Source: Riptortus pedestris (taxonomy: Eukaryota; Arthropoda; Insecta; Hemiptera; Alydidae). Taken from it: 64,000 bases of DNA. The notes under the pieces are model-generated. The model had not been told where the DNA came from. It saw only the letters and a list, made by a program, of their open reading frames with translations, and did not search any database. Made by a program: the position numbers and the translations under genes. The DNA is taken from NCBI GenBank assembly GCA_019009955.1, contig CM032231.1:113620001-113684000 (forward strand), written 5' to 3'. Position 1 is the stretch's first letter. Each line of letters starts with the position of its first letter. Of this stretch, positions 23,891-35,765 are shown piece after piece.

Positions 23891-25239
23891 GAACGAACCA
23901 CCAAATACTAATTAAGTTAAGTTCATATACTATTAGACATTTTTTTTTAAATTCATACATACTCAAGGCTCTAGGTATTTTGAGATCTGGTACATATGTA
24001 AAATGATTACTTTTATATTTTCAAATGGTTAATTACATTTTATTAATATGCTACTACAACGGCTTTAATTATGAGAAAAAATAAGAAAAAATATTATTAG
24101 GGCAAATAATTTTATTATTTAGACATCAAATCACAATTTGACATAATAGTTTTACAAAATTCGACAAATACCGAAATATTTTATTTACCTGTGAGCCTTC
24201 CACATGCAATAGATTTTGACACATCATTCGCTGAGCCTGTGTACATTACAGGCGAAATAAATTATTCATTTTACTTATACATTATTATTAAAACAACTCA
24301 TTCAATGCAACGTAGCCTGTGTTTAAAACATTGTGCTCGTCATACAATAGTTACTAAATTATTCATTTAGTAACTCGTCAAAAGCAATTCATTCTCGGAG
24401 ATAAGAGTTTAAATGTTATATAAGTTCGGCCATTATATAAGGTAGGAGTAATAACGGAACACGCCCGGAGACGTTTATAACAAGTCAATAAGACATCTTT
24501 TAATGAATTCTCGTTTCGGACGGATTTCTATTGGAATTATACGCCAACTGAACTTGGAGTGAAAAGATAAATTAATTACTTCATAATCCGTCAACCTTTC
24601 GCGCAAATACTAAATCCGAGGGAGTTTTAATGAAATATTAATCGGGAGAGAGAAGTTTTCGTTAGGGATCGAACTTATCGTCGAGATGTTACGTAATTAG
24701 TTACGACAATATGGTTATTACGTAAAAGGACTCAGGCCAATATTGCCGTCGGCTGAAAATTGGAGGGGCCCGAGCTACGGCTTACCTGATTGGAGATAGC
24801 GTTGCCATTGGATATTCAATCCGACGTAATCAGTCGCGAGGGAGTAACGCTATGATTGGAGTTTCTATTTCTGTTATTTGTTGATTTCAGCCTGGTTGAT
24901 GTTGATTTCTCCCTCAGCAATTATTTTGACATCGGCTTCCCAATCAGACAGCTTAAAATTTGTTTCTTTGGGTAACTTTATATCAGCAGATTTTCCTCAG
25001 GAGCTAAGAGGCTAGTAATCTCACAGCCATTTTTAAATGCAAAAACGTTATATTACTTTTTTTTTTAATATTTATTTGTTTATTTGCAGCAATATTAAAT
25101 ATTACAAGCAAATGATACGAATGATAATAACAATTTGCATTATTATCGATTTGTGGTGGGAAGTTTTCCATTGGCAATACCCAGATTGGATTGTACTATT
25201 TGGGGTTATACTGAGCACTACACAAGAAGATCTCTGGGC
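23891..25239. other. Unassigned stretch, part of it less AT-rich
   Basis: From about 24380 to 24960 the sequence is visibly richer in G+C, shows no similarity to the repeats elsewhere in the window and has no long open frame. It could be single-copy non-coding DNA. No function can be assigned. Confidence 0.35.
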
Positions 25240-25990
25240 AACTAACGCTTCAGACGTCGTCTTGGAGTTTCTGGAATATTGGAAGATGAAAGTGATTCAA
25301 CTAAAGGAATAGGATGTGCCGAAAGGAGAGGAGTGGAATTTCTGATATCGGGATTTTGTGAGAGCATGGACAAAATGAATGTTGAGGTCAATATGGAGAG
25401 TTTTGGGATACATAAAATAGAGAATCTGTAATTTTGCGAAGTATTCTGGATTGGTGGGTTTGGATTTTGTAGAAACCCCAAAGTTCAAGTCCTTATGTCC
25501 ATATTGGTCTGAGTACTGTCGTATAAATCAGTCGTTTGTTACGTAGTGATAGTTTAGATCTGTAGTCTTGGTAGAAGTCTGTACCGTCGATTCAGTGCAT
25601 GTCTTTTTAGTGTGATGTGTGGTTTCCAAGTCCAAGAGCTTGTCTAATGTGAGTCCTAGATACCTAATTTGTGATTTTGGTGGAATTAGTGTGATGTTGA
25701 GTGTAACTGGAGGGCAAATGGAACGTCGGAGGGTAAATGTTACATGGCTTGATTTGCTGCTGTTGACCTTGATCCTCCATTGAGTCATCCAGGATTCTAG
25801 CAGAGCTAGGTGCTCTTGTGATGAGATACCGATGCCATATTTGGGTCTGAGTTGGATGTCAAGATTGCAGTATCATCTGCATAGGTGAGGAGGGAAGTTT
25901 CAGGATGTGATGGAATGTCGGCAGTATAGGCAAGAAAGAAGAAAGGCTTTAGGATCCCCCCTGTGGTACACCTGCCAGTTGGGGAAATGA
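25240..25990 (-). pseudogene. Jockey-like LINE reverse transcriptase, broken
   Basis: Minus-strand translation across frames gives, in order: TYADDTAILTSNSDPN (catalytic YADD, near 25870), WRIKVNSSKSSHVTFTLRR and RYLGLTLDKLLD (25528-25788), then NFGVSTKSKPTNPEYFAKLQ and HIDLNIHFV (25240-25490). This is the order in Jockey-clade ORF2: motif C, the WKIKIN..KS.H..FT segment, the YLG..LD motif, then the post-RT region. At least two frame changes and stops separate the pieces. No endonuclease or RT N-terminus is present, so it is a 5'-truncated dead copy. Confidence 0.75.
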
Positions 25991-26947
25991 GGGAGAGACT
26001 GAGGAACCGAATGAAACTTGAAAATGTCTGTCGGAAAGGTATGATTAAAGGATGAGGTGTTATATAACAAATCTTTTGAATGAATTAGTGCCCTAAAATG
26101 CCTATTTATTCTATAGATTTTTCTTTACATCGAATATTAACAGATTTTTATGTCTCTCCAATTTTGACTCTTAATACTTCTCCGCTCCCATCAAATGGAT
26201 TTGCACGTTATGCTGTTACGTCACTAAGGGACAAATAGAGAATATAAGGTTAGATGGAAACAAATGTGGTTTAAAATACTGTCCATTTCAGGGTACCTTA
26301 AAATAGTTTAAGCAGCCCCAACTAGAGGACTTTTATATTCAAATATCACGTAGCTACTCACAAGTGGTTGCTTGACTAGGTAAACATTAATTGAGCACAA
26401 CTTAATTAGAATATATCCACATGTATTTGACTAGGACCTTAAAGCTAACACGAATAAAAAATCCTTGTTTTTTACTTCCTTACACCACTTAAAATATTCC
26501 GGTGGCCAGCTTTCAACAGAATTATCCATTTTTAGCCTTACTGAATCCATTTTGACCAGTTTCAGGTTGCGCTCGGACGTACCTAGCATAACTCAAAAAT
26601 GACAAGAAACCGAATGGGAAAATTATATATTTAGGGCTAATATAACAACAAGTTTGTTCACTTTTATTTATTGTGGGGTTAGAAGATAGAAAATAAAAAA
26701 GTTATTATTTTTCTGCATGTATCAGGGATACGGTATATTTATGTTGAGTTTTCTTAAAGGTCAATAAATCAGACCTATATCACTTTCAAACTAAATAATT
26801 TCATATAATTGCTGCAATACATTTTGTTGATTTAATTTAATAGGAATCCAAGGAATCATGTGGTACCGTCATCAGATTTTTGGGAAACGATAGAAACACG
26901 ATGGTAAGCATTCGCCGTTCACTTTTCTGCTACTCACCACAAAGAAT
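25991..26947. other. Unassigned stretch
   Basis: No gene or repeat recognised. Confidence 0.4.
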
Positions 26948-27220
26948 ACTAAACAACTAGACTGGACGCCTGCCCAATACATAGTACAACTAAAAAACTA
27001 GAAGGGACACATGCCCAATATATAGTACAACTAAACAACTAGATGGGACGCCTACCCAATATATAGTACAACTAAACAACTAAGGTAGGACGACTAACTA
27101 TTTATATGGGGTGACTAAACAATTAGGAAGTGGCGACTAACCCACCAGTTTGAAGTACTAAACAACTATGACGTGGCGACAAACTAACTTGATGATGAGA
27201 CTAAGCAACTAAAATGTACT
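26948..27220 (+). repeat. Minisatellite, ~41-bp unit, about six decaying copies
   Basis: Each unit starts TAAACAACTA and continues G..GGGACGC..GCCCAATA then ATAGTACAAC. The first three units are closely alike and later ones diverge (GGTGAC, GAAGTAC and GAGAC replacing TACAAC). Unit boundaries stay at 41-43 bp. Array decay toward one side suggests amplification from the left end. Confidence 0.8.
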
Positions 27221-28226
27221 ATATTCATTCTGAGTTTAAACATTTTGGAACTCATTGATGCAAAGGGACTAATTGACTTCGTAGTGTGATCCCCCAGTCG
27301 GTAGACAATATATACAATGCAAAGAGAAATATTTCAATAATCAGAAACAAGCTCCAGATGATTTTGAGATATTAGGTAAATTCAAATAATGAATATAAAT
27401 CATTTTTGCATTTGAACTGATACCGAAATCGATATGATCTCAGAAAAATGTATTCTAAGAAAGAACATTCATTTTTCCTTAAAATATAATAAAACCCTAT
27501 TCCTTATGCAGCAAGAGAAGCTAGATATTCCATTGATGCGAAGCGAACTGACTACTGATAAAGTACAAAATTGAAAATTCCCTTTGATATGGACTTTAAT
27601 AAAGTCAGATTTATCCCACGCCAATATGTAGATGTAGCAAAAATAGATCATACTACCCGCAATAAAAAGAAACGTTAAGAAAACAACCCATTAAGCTAAT
27701 GACGTGTTAGCAAAGGAACCACTAAGCAATGAAAGAAGCTTTGTTGGACCAAAATTTTCTTTCAGAAAATAATTAATGTAAGACCCTTGAATACTATTAG
27801 AACTAAGAAATCCACATAAAAGTCACTCACATTTAAATAATAAATTCTTCTATTTATAAAGTTTCTTTTTTTACTAAAATCAAATAAATACTTCCTTCTT
27901 TCTTTCTTCCTTTTATTTATCCGCTTTATCTGACCACAGTCCAAACTAATGGTGCACTGTAATATATTTTTAAAGAAATGTAATACATGTATCTACTTAT
28001 TATATTTGCATATTTTAACACCTATGAAATATATTTGTCCAAATAGTTGATTAAACAGAGTTACTTTGAATTTCATCTCAAGTGACAGAATACATCATAA
28101 TTAAAATAACGTACCAGAAACCAACATAATTTTCTAGTCAAAACGGCAGCAAACTATGATAGTTTCTCCAATTATTTTGAGTGCTTAGCGCTCTATCTCA
28201 CTCTCTCTCAAATACAAAACGTACAC

Positions 28227-28228
<2 letters not shown>
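27221..28228. other. Unassigned stretch
   Basis: Nothing recognised. Confidence 0.4.

Positions 28229-28296
<68 letters not shown>
28229..28296. repeat. (GA)n microsatellite
   Basis: A clean GA run of about 68 bp. The open frame on its complement (SLSLSLS) is compositional. Confidence 0.9.
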
Positions 28297-28299
<3 letters not shown>

Positions 28300-28887
28300 A
28301 AACATAAAGAACCACATACATCTTCCACTCCTGACTAATTTATATCGAATACTGCAGTAACTAACTGCCCGAGAACCAGTTGTATCTAACAAGAACATAT
28401 TTCTCAATATGTTTATAGCCCTTCAACTCTAATGAGAATAAAAATCAGAAAAAAATATTTGTATTTGCAGTACAGTCATGAAGGTCGTTTTTTATTCTCA
28501 AAATTCAATTCAATACTTAAACTTTCAGGGTTGGTTAAAAATATGTACAGCTGAGGACATATTTATGCTTTTTCCTGCCCGCAGAACTGCATTTACAGAG
28601 CATAATTCAATTTAGATAAAGTCAAATAATTATTTTTTGTATTCAATTAAGCATGAAGTCATTTTCAAGATGGAAGAATGTGACCTTTCTTTCCTCCTCA
28701 CTATTTGTAGTTTTAGAGCCTGTCTCACGAGCTGAAATCAGGTTAATCTGGGGGATTTTTGAGATATTATACAGGGAAAGGCCTTTTTCATTGATCCTGA
28801 ATGAGACTTGTAGAGTCGTTCCCTCTACCGTCCGCCATCCCAGGAGAAATCATGCTGTTATTAGTAGATGCTTTTTGAGTTTTTACG
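28297..28887. other. Unassigned stretch
   Basis: A 139-codon frame starts at 28653 but its second half is the HINE-like element read through and ends in (IY)n. The first half has no recognisable domain, so I do not call a gene. Confidence 0.4.
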
Positions 28888-29008
28888 TTTTAGCAGATTT
28901 CCCTGAAGGGAAATCAGCTATTGAGGTCGAACTCATGACGAGAGTTTTGAAAATTTCCTCAAAAGTCCATCAAACCTACCCAGGAGATGACGAAAATGAG
29001 GTCCGTTC

Positions 29009-29065
<57 letters not shown>

Positions 29066-29541
29066 CTGTTAACGCTCTATCGGTCGCAATTTTTGTTTCA
29101 TCGTATTTAATCGTTTAATGTAAAAAGAAAGATCAAGTTCGTTAATGGCTGAAATCAGACCAGTGGGAGGGGGGGTTTAGAGGGGGGATTTCTTTAAATT
29201 CGAAATATCTCCGTTATTGTGCGTCAGATCGAAATATTGTGTAGAATCAATCTTATTGTAAATTAAATTTACTATAAATATTGTTTTACACATTTATTCT
29301 GTATCTTGAATATTAACCGAGATATTTCCATTTGAATTGCGTGTGTGGTCGGCAGGAGTCGGCTATGTTCGGGACAATTCTGCCGAGAGCTAGTGCGGCC
29401 GTTTCCCTAACTATTCGTCCTTCGTGAATAAGTTTAGAGATTCCTTACTACTAAAGTTATTATTAGGCAGATTTCTGTATTGTAAAACTTCACGAGGGAA
29501 ATCTGCTTAGTTTACGCAGCCCCTGCGTGACGGACTTTTTA
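28888..29541 (+). mobile_element. HINE-like element, complete reference copy (654 bp)
   Basis: Read in sense. The 5' TTTTAGCAGATTTCCC leads into a palindrome (GATTTCCCTGAAGGGAAATC). Next come GTCCATC.AACCTACCCAGG, GAGGTCCGTTCAAA and (TA)n at about 29013-29062. The core has GTTAATGGCTGAAATCAGAC, a G-tract block and repeated ATATCTCCGTTA and ACCGAGATAT words. The 3' end has GGGAAATCTGCT (inverse of the 5' motif), the hairpin ACGCAG-CCC-CTGCGT, then GACGGAC-TTTTT. No protein is encoded. Subterminal inverted repeats, an internal microsatellite, a 3' stem-loop and T-rich termini are the DINE-1/HINE (non-autonomous Helentron) plan. The class is inferred, while the structure is directly visible. Confidence 0.85.
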
Positions 29542-30005
29542 TTTTTTTAATGAAATTCTTAAGTACATGATGTTAGTTCAAATTTTCATTATGTTTGAAT
29601 TATTTATTAATTTCATTATGTTCGAAAGTCATTAAAAGTTTGTTCGCGCAACTACTCGATAAACTAAAGAGATTGCCTACATGCTGACAATGAAATTTCG
29701 AATTCGAATAACGAGATGCCTATGAAAACCCAACTTAAAATTTAAACTGAACATGAGAGCTTTAGTACTAAAACTGAGTTTAGTGAAAATCGAACGAGTC
29801 AGAGATAACTGATACCTAAAAACAACAAAAATACTGACAATTTCTTTATTATTTCCGTTTTAAATTAATTAGTAAAACAACAATGATAGTGCGTTGTAAA
29901 TAAATTTATATGTATAAACTGTTTTGGACCGTCGCATAATAATGTAGATATAAGTGGGCCGGTTAAATATTGACTATTTAGTAAAAAATTCTTTCAACTA
30001 TCTAG
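29542..30005. other. Unassigned stretch
   Basis: Nothing recognised. Confidence 0.4.
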
Positions 30006-30530
30006 CACAGGTATGGCAACCTTTGACATGTTGCGGGCCAAACTTTAATGTGCAAATACGTTCACGGGTCACTTTTAAAAGTAGTGCATTTTAAAGTAGT
30101 GTTCCTAATTTTTAACGATAGATATCAGACATGAAATTATAACAACAATGTAATTATAATACAATTTATTAAAATAACAAAATGAAATGAAAAAATAGGT
30201 ACACCATGATAATTAAATCGTAAAATTTGGAATTATTACAAACAACGAAAGTTAAACAGCGACACCGAAATCAACGAAACACTTGAGCTTGAATTTGGGA
30301 AGCTATTCCTTCGATGTTTGGATTAATTCCAATGATACAAAGACTAAAGAATTGTCCAAATTATCATCCGTTAGATGTCTGGGTTTATTTACATTCATCA
30401 TTGAAAAGAACTGTTTGCGTTTATAAGTACTGCCAAACGCACAAATCTCTCCTCATCTTCCTCATTTGGCGTAAATAGTGTAATATTTTTGTTTAATTGA
30501 GTTTTCAAAATGTCTCGCGTGCCGGATCAA
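30006..30530 (-). pseudogene. hAT transposase C-terminus and 3' end, broken
   Basis: Minus-strand translation near 30300-30450 gives FGSTYKRKQFFSMMNVNK then HLTDDNLDNSL, and in another frame PNIEGIASQIQAQ. This is the hAT C-terminal dimerisation region of the GTF2I/ZBED-like group (family pattern: FGSTY.CE..FS.M...K...LTD..L...L). The plus-strand edge CACAGGTATGGCAACCTTTG, followed by TTGCGGGCCA, resembles the terminal inverted repeat of such elements (CAGGGG..GCAACCTTT). The frame shifts at least once. The other end and the DDE core are missing. Confidence 0.65.
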
Positions 30531-32668
30531 ACCTTAAGGAGGGGCGGGGGTAGCCCAGGTATGATGTAGCATAACAAATACAAATACACAGAACAGTAAA
30601 AATAAATAGCCAACCTCTAGACAGGATCCACGATTGTCTACAATATATTTTTTTTTCGAAATTTTTTCCTTGATTACATCATTATCAAAGTCTACGTTGA
30701 TATTCTGGCCGGTGTAAGAAAATTATAATGCACGTAGAGAAAAAATAGCCACACTTCCACAGTAACACTGTTGTTGCATTGTCGAAGTATTCTTATGGTA
30801 AATTTATTAAAATTGGGCACATCTATTATAATCACTTGTTGAAATAAATATTTTTTCTACGAAAACAGACTTTCGTGTTTTAGAATCAACGCTGTCGTAT
30901 TGTGTTGATTTTTTTAGATAATCGGGACCAAAACATTTCAAGATCTAGTCTATATATGAAATATAAACACATTTTTATAAAGTTGAATGGAATAATTGAA
31001 TAAACTGTATTAAACCACTGGAATATTGAATTACATTCAATTATAAGTGATAAGTTTATTCATCTATATTGGTCAGCCTTGAAATGCGTTTCCTAACTGT
31101 GTGAAACCCTCTGTTCATAAAATATATTTATTATTGTCTTGAATTATAATGTGGTAACTTTAGCTAATCTTATTACAAGAACTACACGTTTTATAGTATT
31201 AGAAGAAATTATATATACTTTAATAACATGAAATATTCTGTGCAAGGGAAAATAATAGGATTGCGTTCTCGTTAAAAATTAATTGGCTAGGGCTCCTCAT
31301 GTCTCTGTTTTATGGCGAAGAAAATATTTTCCCGTGGTTTATGAGCAACTTAATAAATGTCTGCAGAAATTTTATTGGACTCATTTCTTCTATATTCCCT
31401 TAGTTACGTTAATCTTTTCTTATAAGTTCGAAAATTGCGAGCAAGGAAGACCATTATTGGAAAGTTCAAGTGAAATTTTTCATAATAATGAGCCATAAAG
31501 TCCCAAAAATGAGACTGTTAATAAATAATGTATTGAAAATTAGGTCGATATACCTACAAAACAAGGTCTTAATTGACGTCAATTAATTTAGCGAGTGTCA
31601 TGTATTAGCATATATTAAATTAACCCCAGTTCATTATGATGAATAATGCTTTTACTGTGATATGCATGAGTTACATACATAAATTTGGGCTGTATTTTGA
31701 TATATAACAATAGTAATTATATATTATATGGATTCTGATATTATAATAATTAATTACCACCCACGTGAAAAATTTCCTTATAGAAGATGAAATTTTTGAG
31801 GCTATTTGACACTCAGAAGAATTTGAAACATTTTTAAATTAGTTAAAAGTAATAGTCGGAAACCCCTAAATTTTGAAATTGTTTGTTTTAAGCTCACTTT
31901 TATGCATTAACTTCCGAGGTTCAATGAAAGTCTATCTCGAAAGCCTATCTATATTTCAGGGCCTTTATTCCGGTTCTTGATTAATATTTTCCTCATAACC
32001 TTATCTCTTGCTACAAAAACAATTTCTTTATGTTAAATTCAGGATTCTTAAAATATATTTATTTTTGAATACCCTATCTACTGAGAACCAACCGGAGAAC
32101 CAACATCAAATTAAAAGTTTATTCCAAATATCAAACATTTATTCTACTAGAGCAACAAACACCGTTTTATTTCCATATTTGTACAAAAAAAGCGGCAACA
32201 GCTATGCGCATTTATATGTAGATCACACGCTGTATTTGAAGGCACAAAAATATAGAACACACTGCGGAAAAAACACACGGATGACCGTAGACCAGTAATG
32301 AGTGACGAACAATAAAAAATACAAAAAAAAAAAAAAAACTTCAAGAGGTGCTACTGCTACAATGTACTTTTTATGCAAAAAACTGAACTGGCCATTGTTT
32401 TACACAATAGCTCTCCCTTTCCCCCACCGAATTTCCACGTCTCTTTTTAGACAGAAACAAAAAGGGAGACAAAAAAAGCAAAAGAAAGAAAATAACAGAA
32501 ACAAGAATGAAAGAAATACTGAATAATTACGGGGCTAGAGGGACGGTATGACAATACCGCTTCGCTCTTAAGCTATGCCGGTCTTGCCTAAATACTCACA
32601 GAGGTCTATGTCACAATTACAATCCAAGTAGGGAACGTTTATATTTATAGTCTGCCCTTAGCTTGATA
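30531..32668. other. Unassigned stretch
   Basis: No gene is supported. The longest frames (up to 96 codons, 32008-32298) have no motif. A poly-A and purine-rich patch lies at 32320-32520. It contains no copy of the HINE-like family. Confidence 0.4.
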
Positions 32669-34206
32669 TTTTAGCAGATTTCCCTTAGGGGAAATCAGCT
32701 TCAAATGTCTATCGATCCTACCCAGGAGATGCCGAAAATGAGTTTCGTTCCAAATTATATATATACTAGCTCAGATACCCGGCTTCGCCCGGGAATAGAT
32801 TTGAGGCTGAATGGTGATGGTATTTTTTTTGCCAAGGCTTTACTTTGCACAATATTTTGACATTTACCCGCCCCAGTGTTTAGTGTAAATACTTCACTGT
32901 CCTCCATATTGTCATATTTCCCGTTTCCTGTGCATTATGCATAGATTTGCATTATTAAGCACAAAATATTAACATACATGTGAATTAATTTTTTCCGGTG
33001 GGGTACCTGGTAGATCCAAAGAATTGTTGAGCAAATTTCTCTAAATGACAAAATACACAACATTCGTTATGTGCATATTTGCCGAAACCCCAATACGAAA
33101 CGAAATATCACTATTATTAATTTCAGGCCTCCCTTAAAACCCCCCACTCCTGCACGTCCAAATAAATTTTAGTATGGCTTATTATAAGGAAGGCGTTAGT
33201 ACTAATACACATACCGAGTGTTTTATTTAGTTCGGTTGAGTCTTTTGTGCCAAATAAAATTGTTGACTCCCGCTATAATTTTTAGCGTATAACGTCTTTA
33301 TACTTCGGTATACGACGATAGTGTATATGACGAAAGCTACTTCAAATAACAAAATAAACCACTTTTGTTATGTGCATTATTGCCGAAAATGCAATAGGAA
33401 ACGAAATATCGCTATTTTTAATTTCAGGCCTCCCTTATAACCCCCACTCCTCCTGTTCGTCTCAGAGAACCTAAAGTCTAAGTTGGGTTAGTAGTAATAT
33501 ACATACCAAGTTTCATAAAATTCCGTTCAGCCGTTAATGCGTGAAAAGGTAACAAACAAACGAACAAATAAACAAACAGACACTAAAGAAACAAAATGCA
33601 ATTATGGTGTTTATGACATGTGAAACGAAAAGTTATCGTTAAATTTCGCGCAAAAAAATCAATGTACAGACAGAGGTTACAATTTTATATATATATATAT
33701 ATATATAGATATGTTTGTTAACGCTCTAGCGGGCGCAATTAGTGTTTGATCGTTACTAAACTCGATATGTAATCGTTTTATGTAAAAAGAAATATCAAGT
33801 TCATTATGGCTGAAATCGTACCAGTTGGAGGGGATTTTCGAAAATTCGGAATATCTCCGTTACTATACGTCGTATGGAAAACTTGTATAGAACCAATCCT
33901 ATTAGAATTTAAATTTACTATAAATATTGTTATGTGCACTTATTCTCTATCTTGAACATTAACCGAGATATTTGCATTTTTATAAAGTGTGAGCGGATAA
34001 CGGACGAAATCAGATCGGCTGATTGCGGCTCTAGTCGTGAGCTGCCGCCGTAAGGTAGTTCGGCCGTGTCCGTAACTGTTTGGCTCTCGTGAAATTGGTT
34101 TAGAGACTCGTTATTACTAATGTTACTAGTATGCAGATTTCTCTATTACTAAACTTCACGTGGGAAATCTGCATAGTTTACGCAGCCCCTGCCTCACGGA
34201 CTTTTT
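32669..34206 (+). mobile_element. HINE-like element interrupted by a Helitron in its (TA)n tract
   Basis: It begins TTTTAGCAGATTTCCCTTAG and reaches the microsatellite by about 32755. A 944-bp Helitron follows, then the copy resumes at 33710 with GTTAACGCTCTAGCGG and ends GCAGCCCCTGCCTCACGGAC. The family sequence is continuous across the Helitron except for variable TA length. A short piece between palindrome and microsatellite (ATTGAGGTCGTACTC) is missing. Confidence 0.85.
32766..33709 (-). mobile_element. Helitron (non-autonomous, 944 bp)
   Basis: On the minus strand it starts TCTATATATATA after an A and ends CGAAGCCGGGTATCTGAG-CTAG before T. The 3' hairpin is CCCGGGCGAAGCCGGG. The body has two related blocks with GGAGTGGGGG-type and AACAAAAGTTGTTTATTTTG-type words, also present in the copies at 36115 and 54158. 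No protein is encoded. Confidence 0.85.
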
Positions 34207-34329
34207 ATTAGCTGATTTCCCTTCATGAAAATCAGGTCGTACTCATGACACGATTTTCAGCATATTTCCTAAAATGTACACATAGATCCTACACACAAGA
34301 AAATGAGGTCCGTTCAAATCTGATTTTAT

Positions 34330-34385
<56 letters not shown>

Positions 34386-34797
34386 CTTTTAACCCTCTAG
34401 CGGTCGCAATTTTTGAAAGATCAAGTGCGTTAATGGCTGAAATCCAAGCAGTAAGAGTGGAAGGGGGAATTCCGAAAATTCTAACTATCTCCGTTATTAT
34501 GAGTCGGATCGAAAAATTACATAGAACCAATCTTATTGCAAATGTGTTATTTCAAATGTGCAAATGATCTATAAATGATTTTTTTTTTTTATTTTTTTTA
34601 TTTTTTTTTTTTATACGTTTCTTCATTATCTCGATTATTACCGAGATATTTGAATTTTATTTTAGCTTTCCTCCCATCAGTAAACCCCCACTCCTACTCA
34701 TGTCATATTAACAATAAGCTGTTATATTATGAATCACTGATATTGAAACCTAAATACCAAGTAATGTTCTCATTGAACTTTTACGTTTAGAGATACT
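34204..34797 (+). mobile_element. HINE-like element (long subfamily), 3' truncated, abutting the previous copy
   Basis: It starts at TTATTAGCTGATTTCCC immediately after the GGACTTTTT end of the previous copy, so the two share their T-run. (TA)n is at about 34334-34381. It carries the AGTAAACCCCCACTCC block and ends near TTGAACTTTTACG without the 3' hairpin. It contains an uninterrupted CCTAAATACCAA, which is the empty site for the Helitron in the copy at 35766. Confidence 0.75.
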
Positions 34798-34839
34798 CCG
34801 CGACTCTAGCGCGCTCTGTTAGCGACCTCGTGAACTAAT

Positions 34840-34925
34840 ATTCTTTCTTGGCGGGGTTCGAACCTTCACCTATTTTTACCTCAGCTTACTGAGAGTAGTG
34901 GTAGATGTACCAATGCCTTAACCCC
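34840..34925 (-). repeat. tRNA-like SINE head
   Basis: On the minus strand GGTTAAGGCATTGGTAC is A-box-like and is followed at tRNA spacing by GAAGGTTCGAACCCCGCC, an excellent B box. It does not fold as a complete tRNA with paired acceptor ends by eye, so a SINE promoter relic is more likely than a functional tRNA gene. Confidence 0.5.
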
Positions 34926-35395
34926 CCCCCCTCTTGATTAATAATAGTCCATTAACTAAAAGTTCATCCTACATGTTTCTGTGGCCCAAATTTCCAGTAT
35001 ATTCAAATTTCAAATGCCACACGGTCAAAGTTTTAAAATACCAACAACTGAGAGATTTAGAGATTTCAAATTCGCCCTAAAAAAAGAAAAAAAAAACGGA
35101 GAAAATTGTGGCGAGAAACATGCAAAATCCATTTAATCCAAAAGGGCAATTAATTTTTTATTTCTCTCCACAGCCATTCCCAACAGTTTTAATGGACGAA
35201 ATAGTGCCCCCTTCCCTGAATAACTGATAAAACCGTCACCTCTCTAAGTGACTCCTCATTATCAACTGGGGATCTCCTGAATAAAATATTACTCACCATC
35301 CCACGAAGAAACTGTCTCATTCAAATTTCCATTGGTTTACATCAATCGCTCCTAAACCATTCATTAATAATTAACAGAGTCTAAGCTGTGGCTTA

Positions 35396-35439
<44 letters not shown>

Positions 35440-35469
35440 CATTTCATACCCTATCCCACTGTATGATTT
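34926..35469. other. Unassigned stretch with a (TA)n tract
   Basis: A C-run near 34922 and a TA tract at about 35404-35437. Nothing else is recognised. Confidence 0.45.
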
Positions 35470-35765
35470 CATAAAAGACGCAAAGATGCGTGGGTTCACT
35501 AAAGACTGAAAATTAAAAAATGTAAAAATCTAGTGAAATATTCGAGACAGAGAAGAAATATATTAAACGACATTTATAGGAAATTAAATTTCAAACAAGA
35601 TTGGATATATACAATTTTTTCGAAATATCCCAATCAAAAATTCCCATCCTTGATGCGATTTCAGCCGTTAATGGAAATGATCTTTAATTTAAAAAAAAAA
35701 AAAAAAATAAATATGGAGTTTGACGTTAACAGTCTAGTGTATATATATAAATATATAATAATTTT
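35470..35765 (-). mobile_element. HINE-like half element, joined tail to tail with the next copy
   Basis: Minus orientation, running from the ACTGAAAATTAAAAAATG block through GCGATTTCAGCCGTTAATGG to TAACAGTCTAG and a short (TA)n. There it meets the microsatellite end of the plus-oriented copy. The missing distal ~130 bp on both sides makes the pair a head-less inverted dimer. Confidence 0.65.

Noticed and set aside
26948..27220. CRISPR-like array
   Set aside because: The 41-bp units are contiguous and diverge along their whole length. There are no constant repeats separated by unique spacers, and the context is eukaryotic.
28653..29072. 139-codon frame as a possible gene
   Set aside because: Its second half is the start of a HINE-like copy and its end is (IY)n. 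The first half has no recognised motif.
34840..34925. Functional tRNA gene
   Set aside because: The B box is good but the acceptor stem does not pair by eye, and an intact anticodon arm cannot be placed. A SINE head is more likely.
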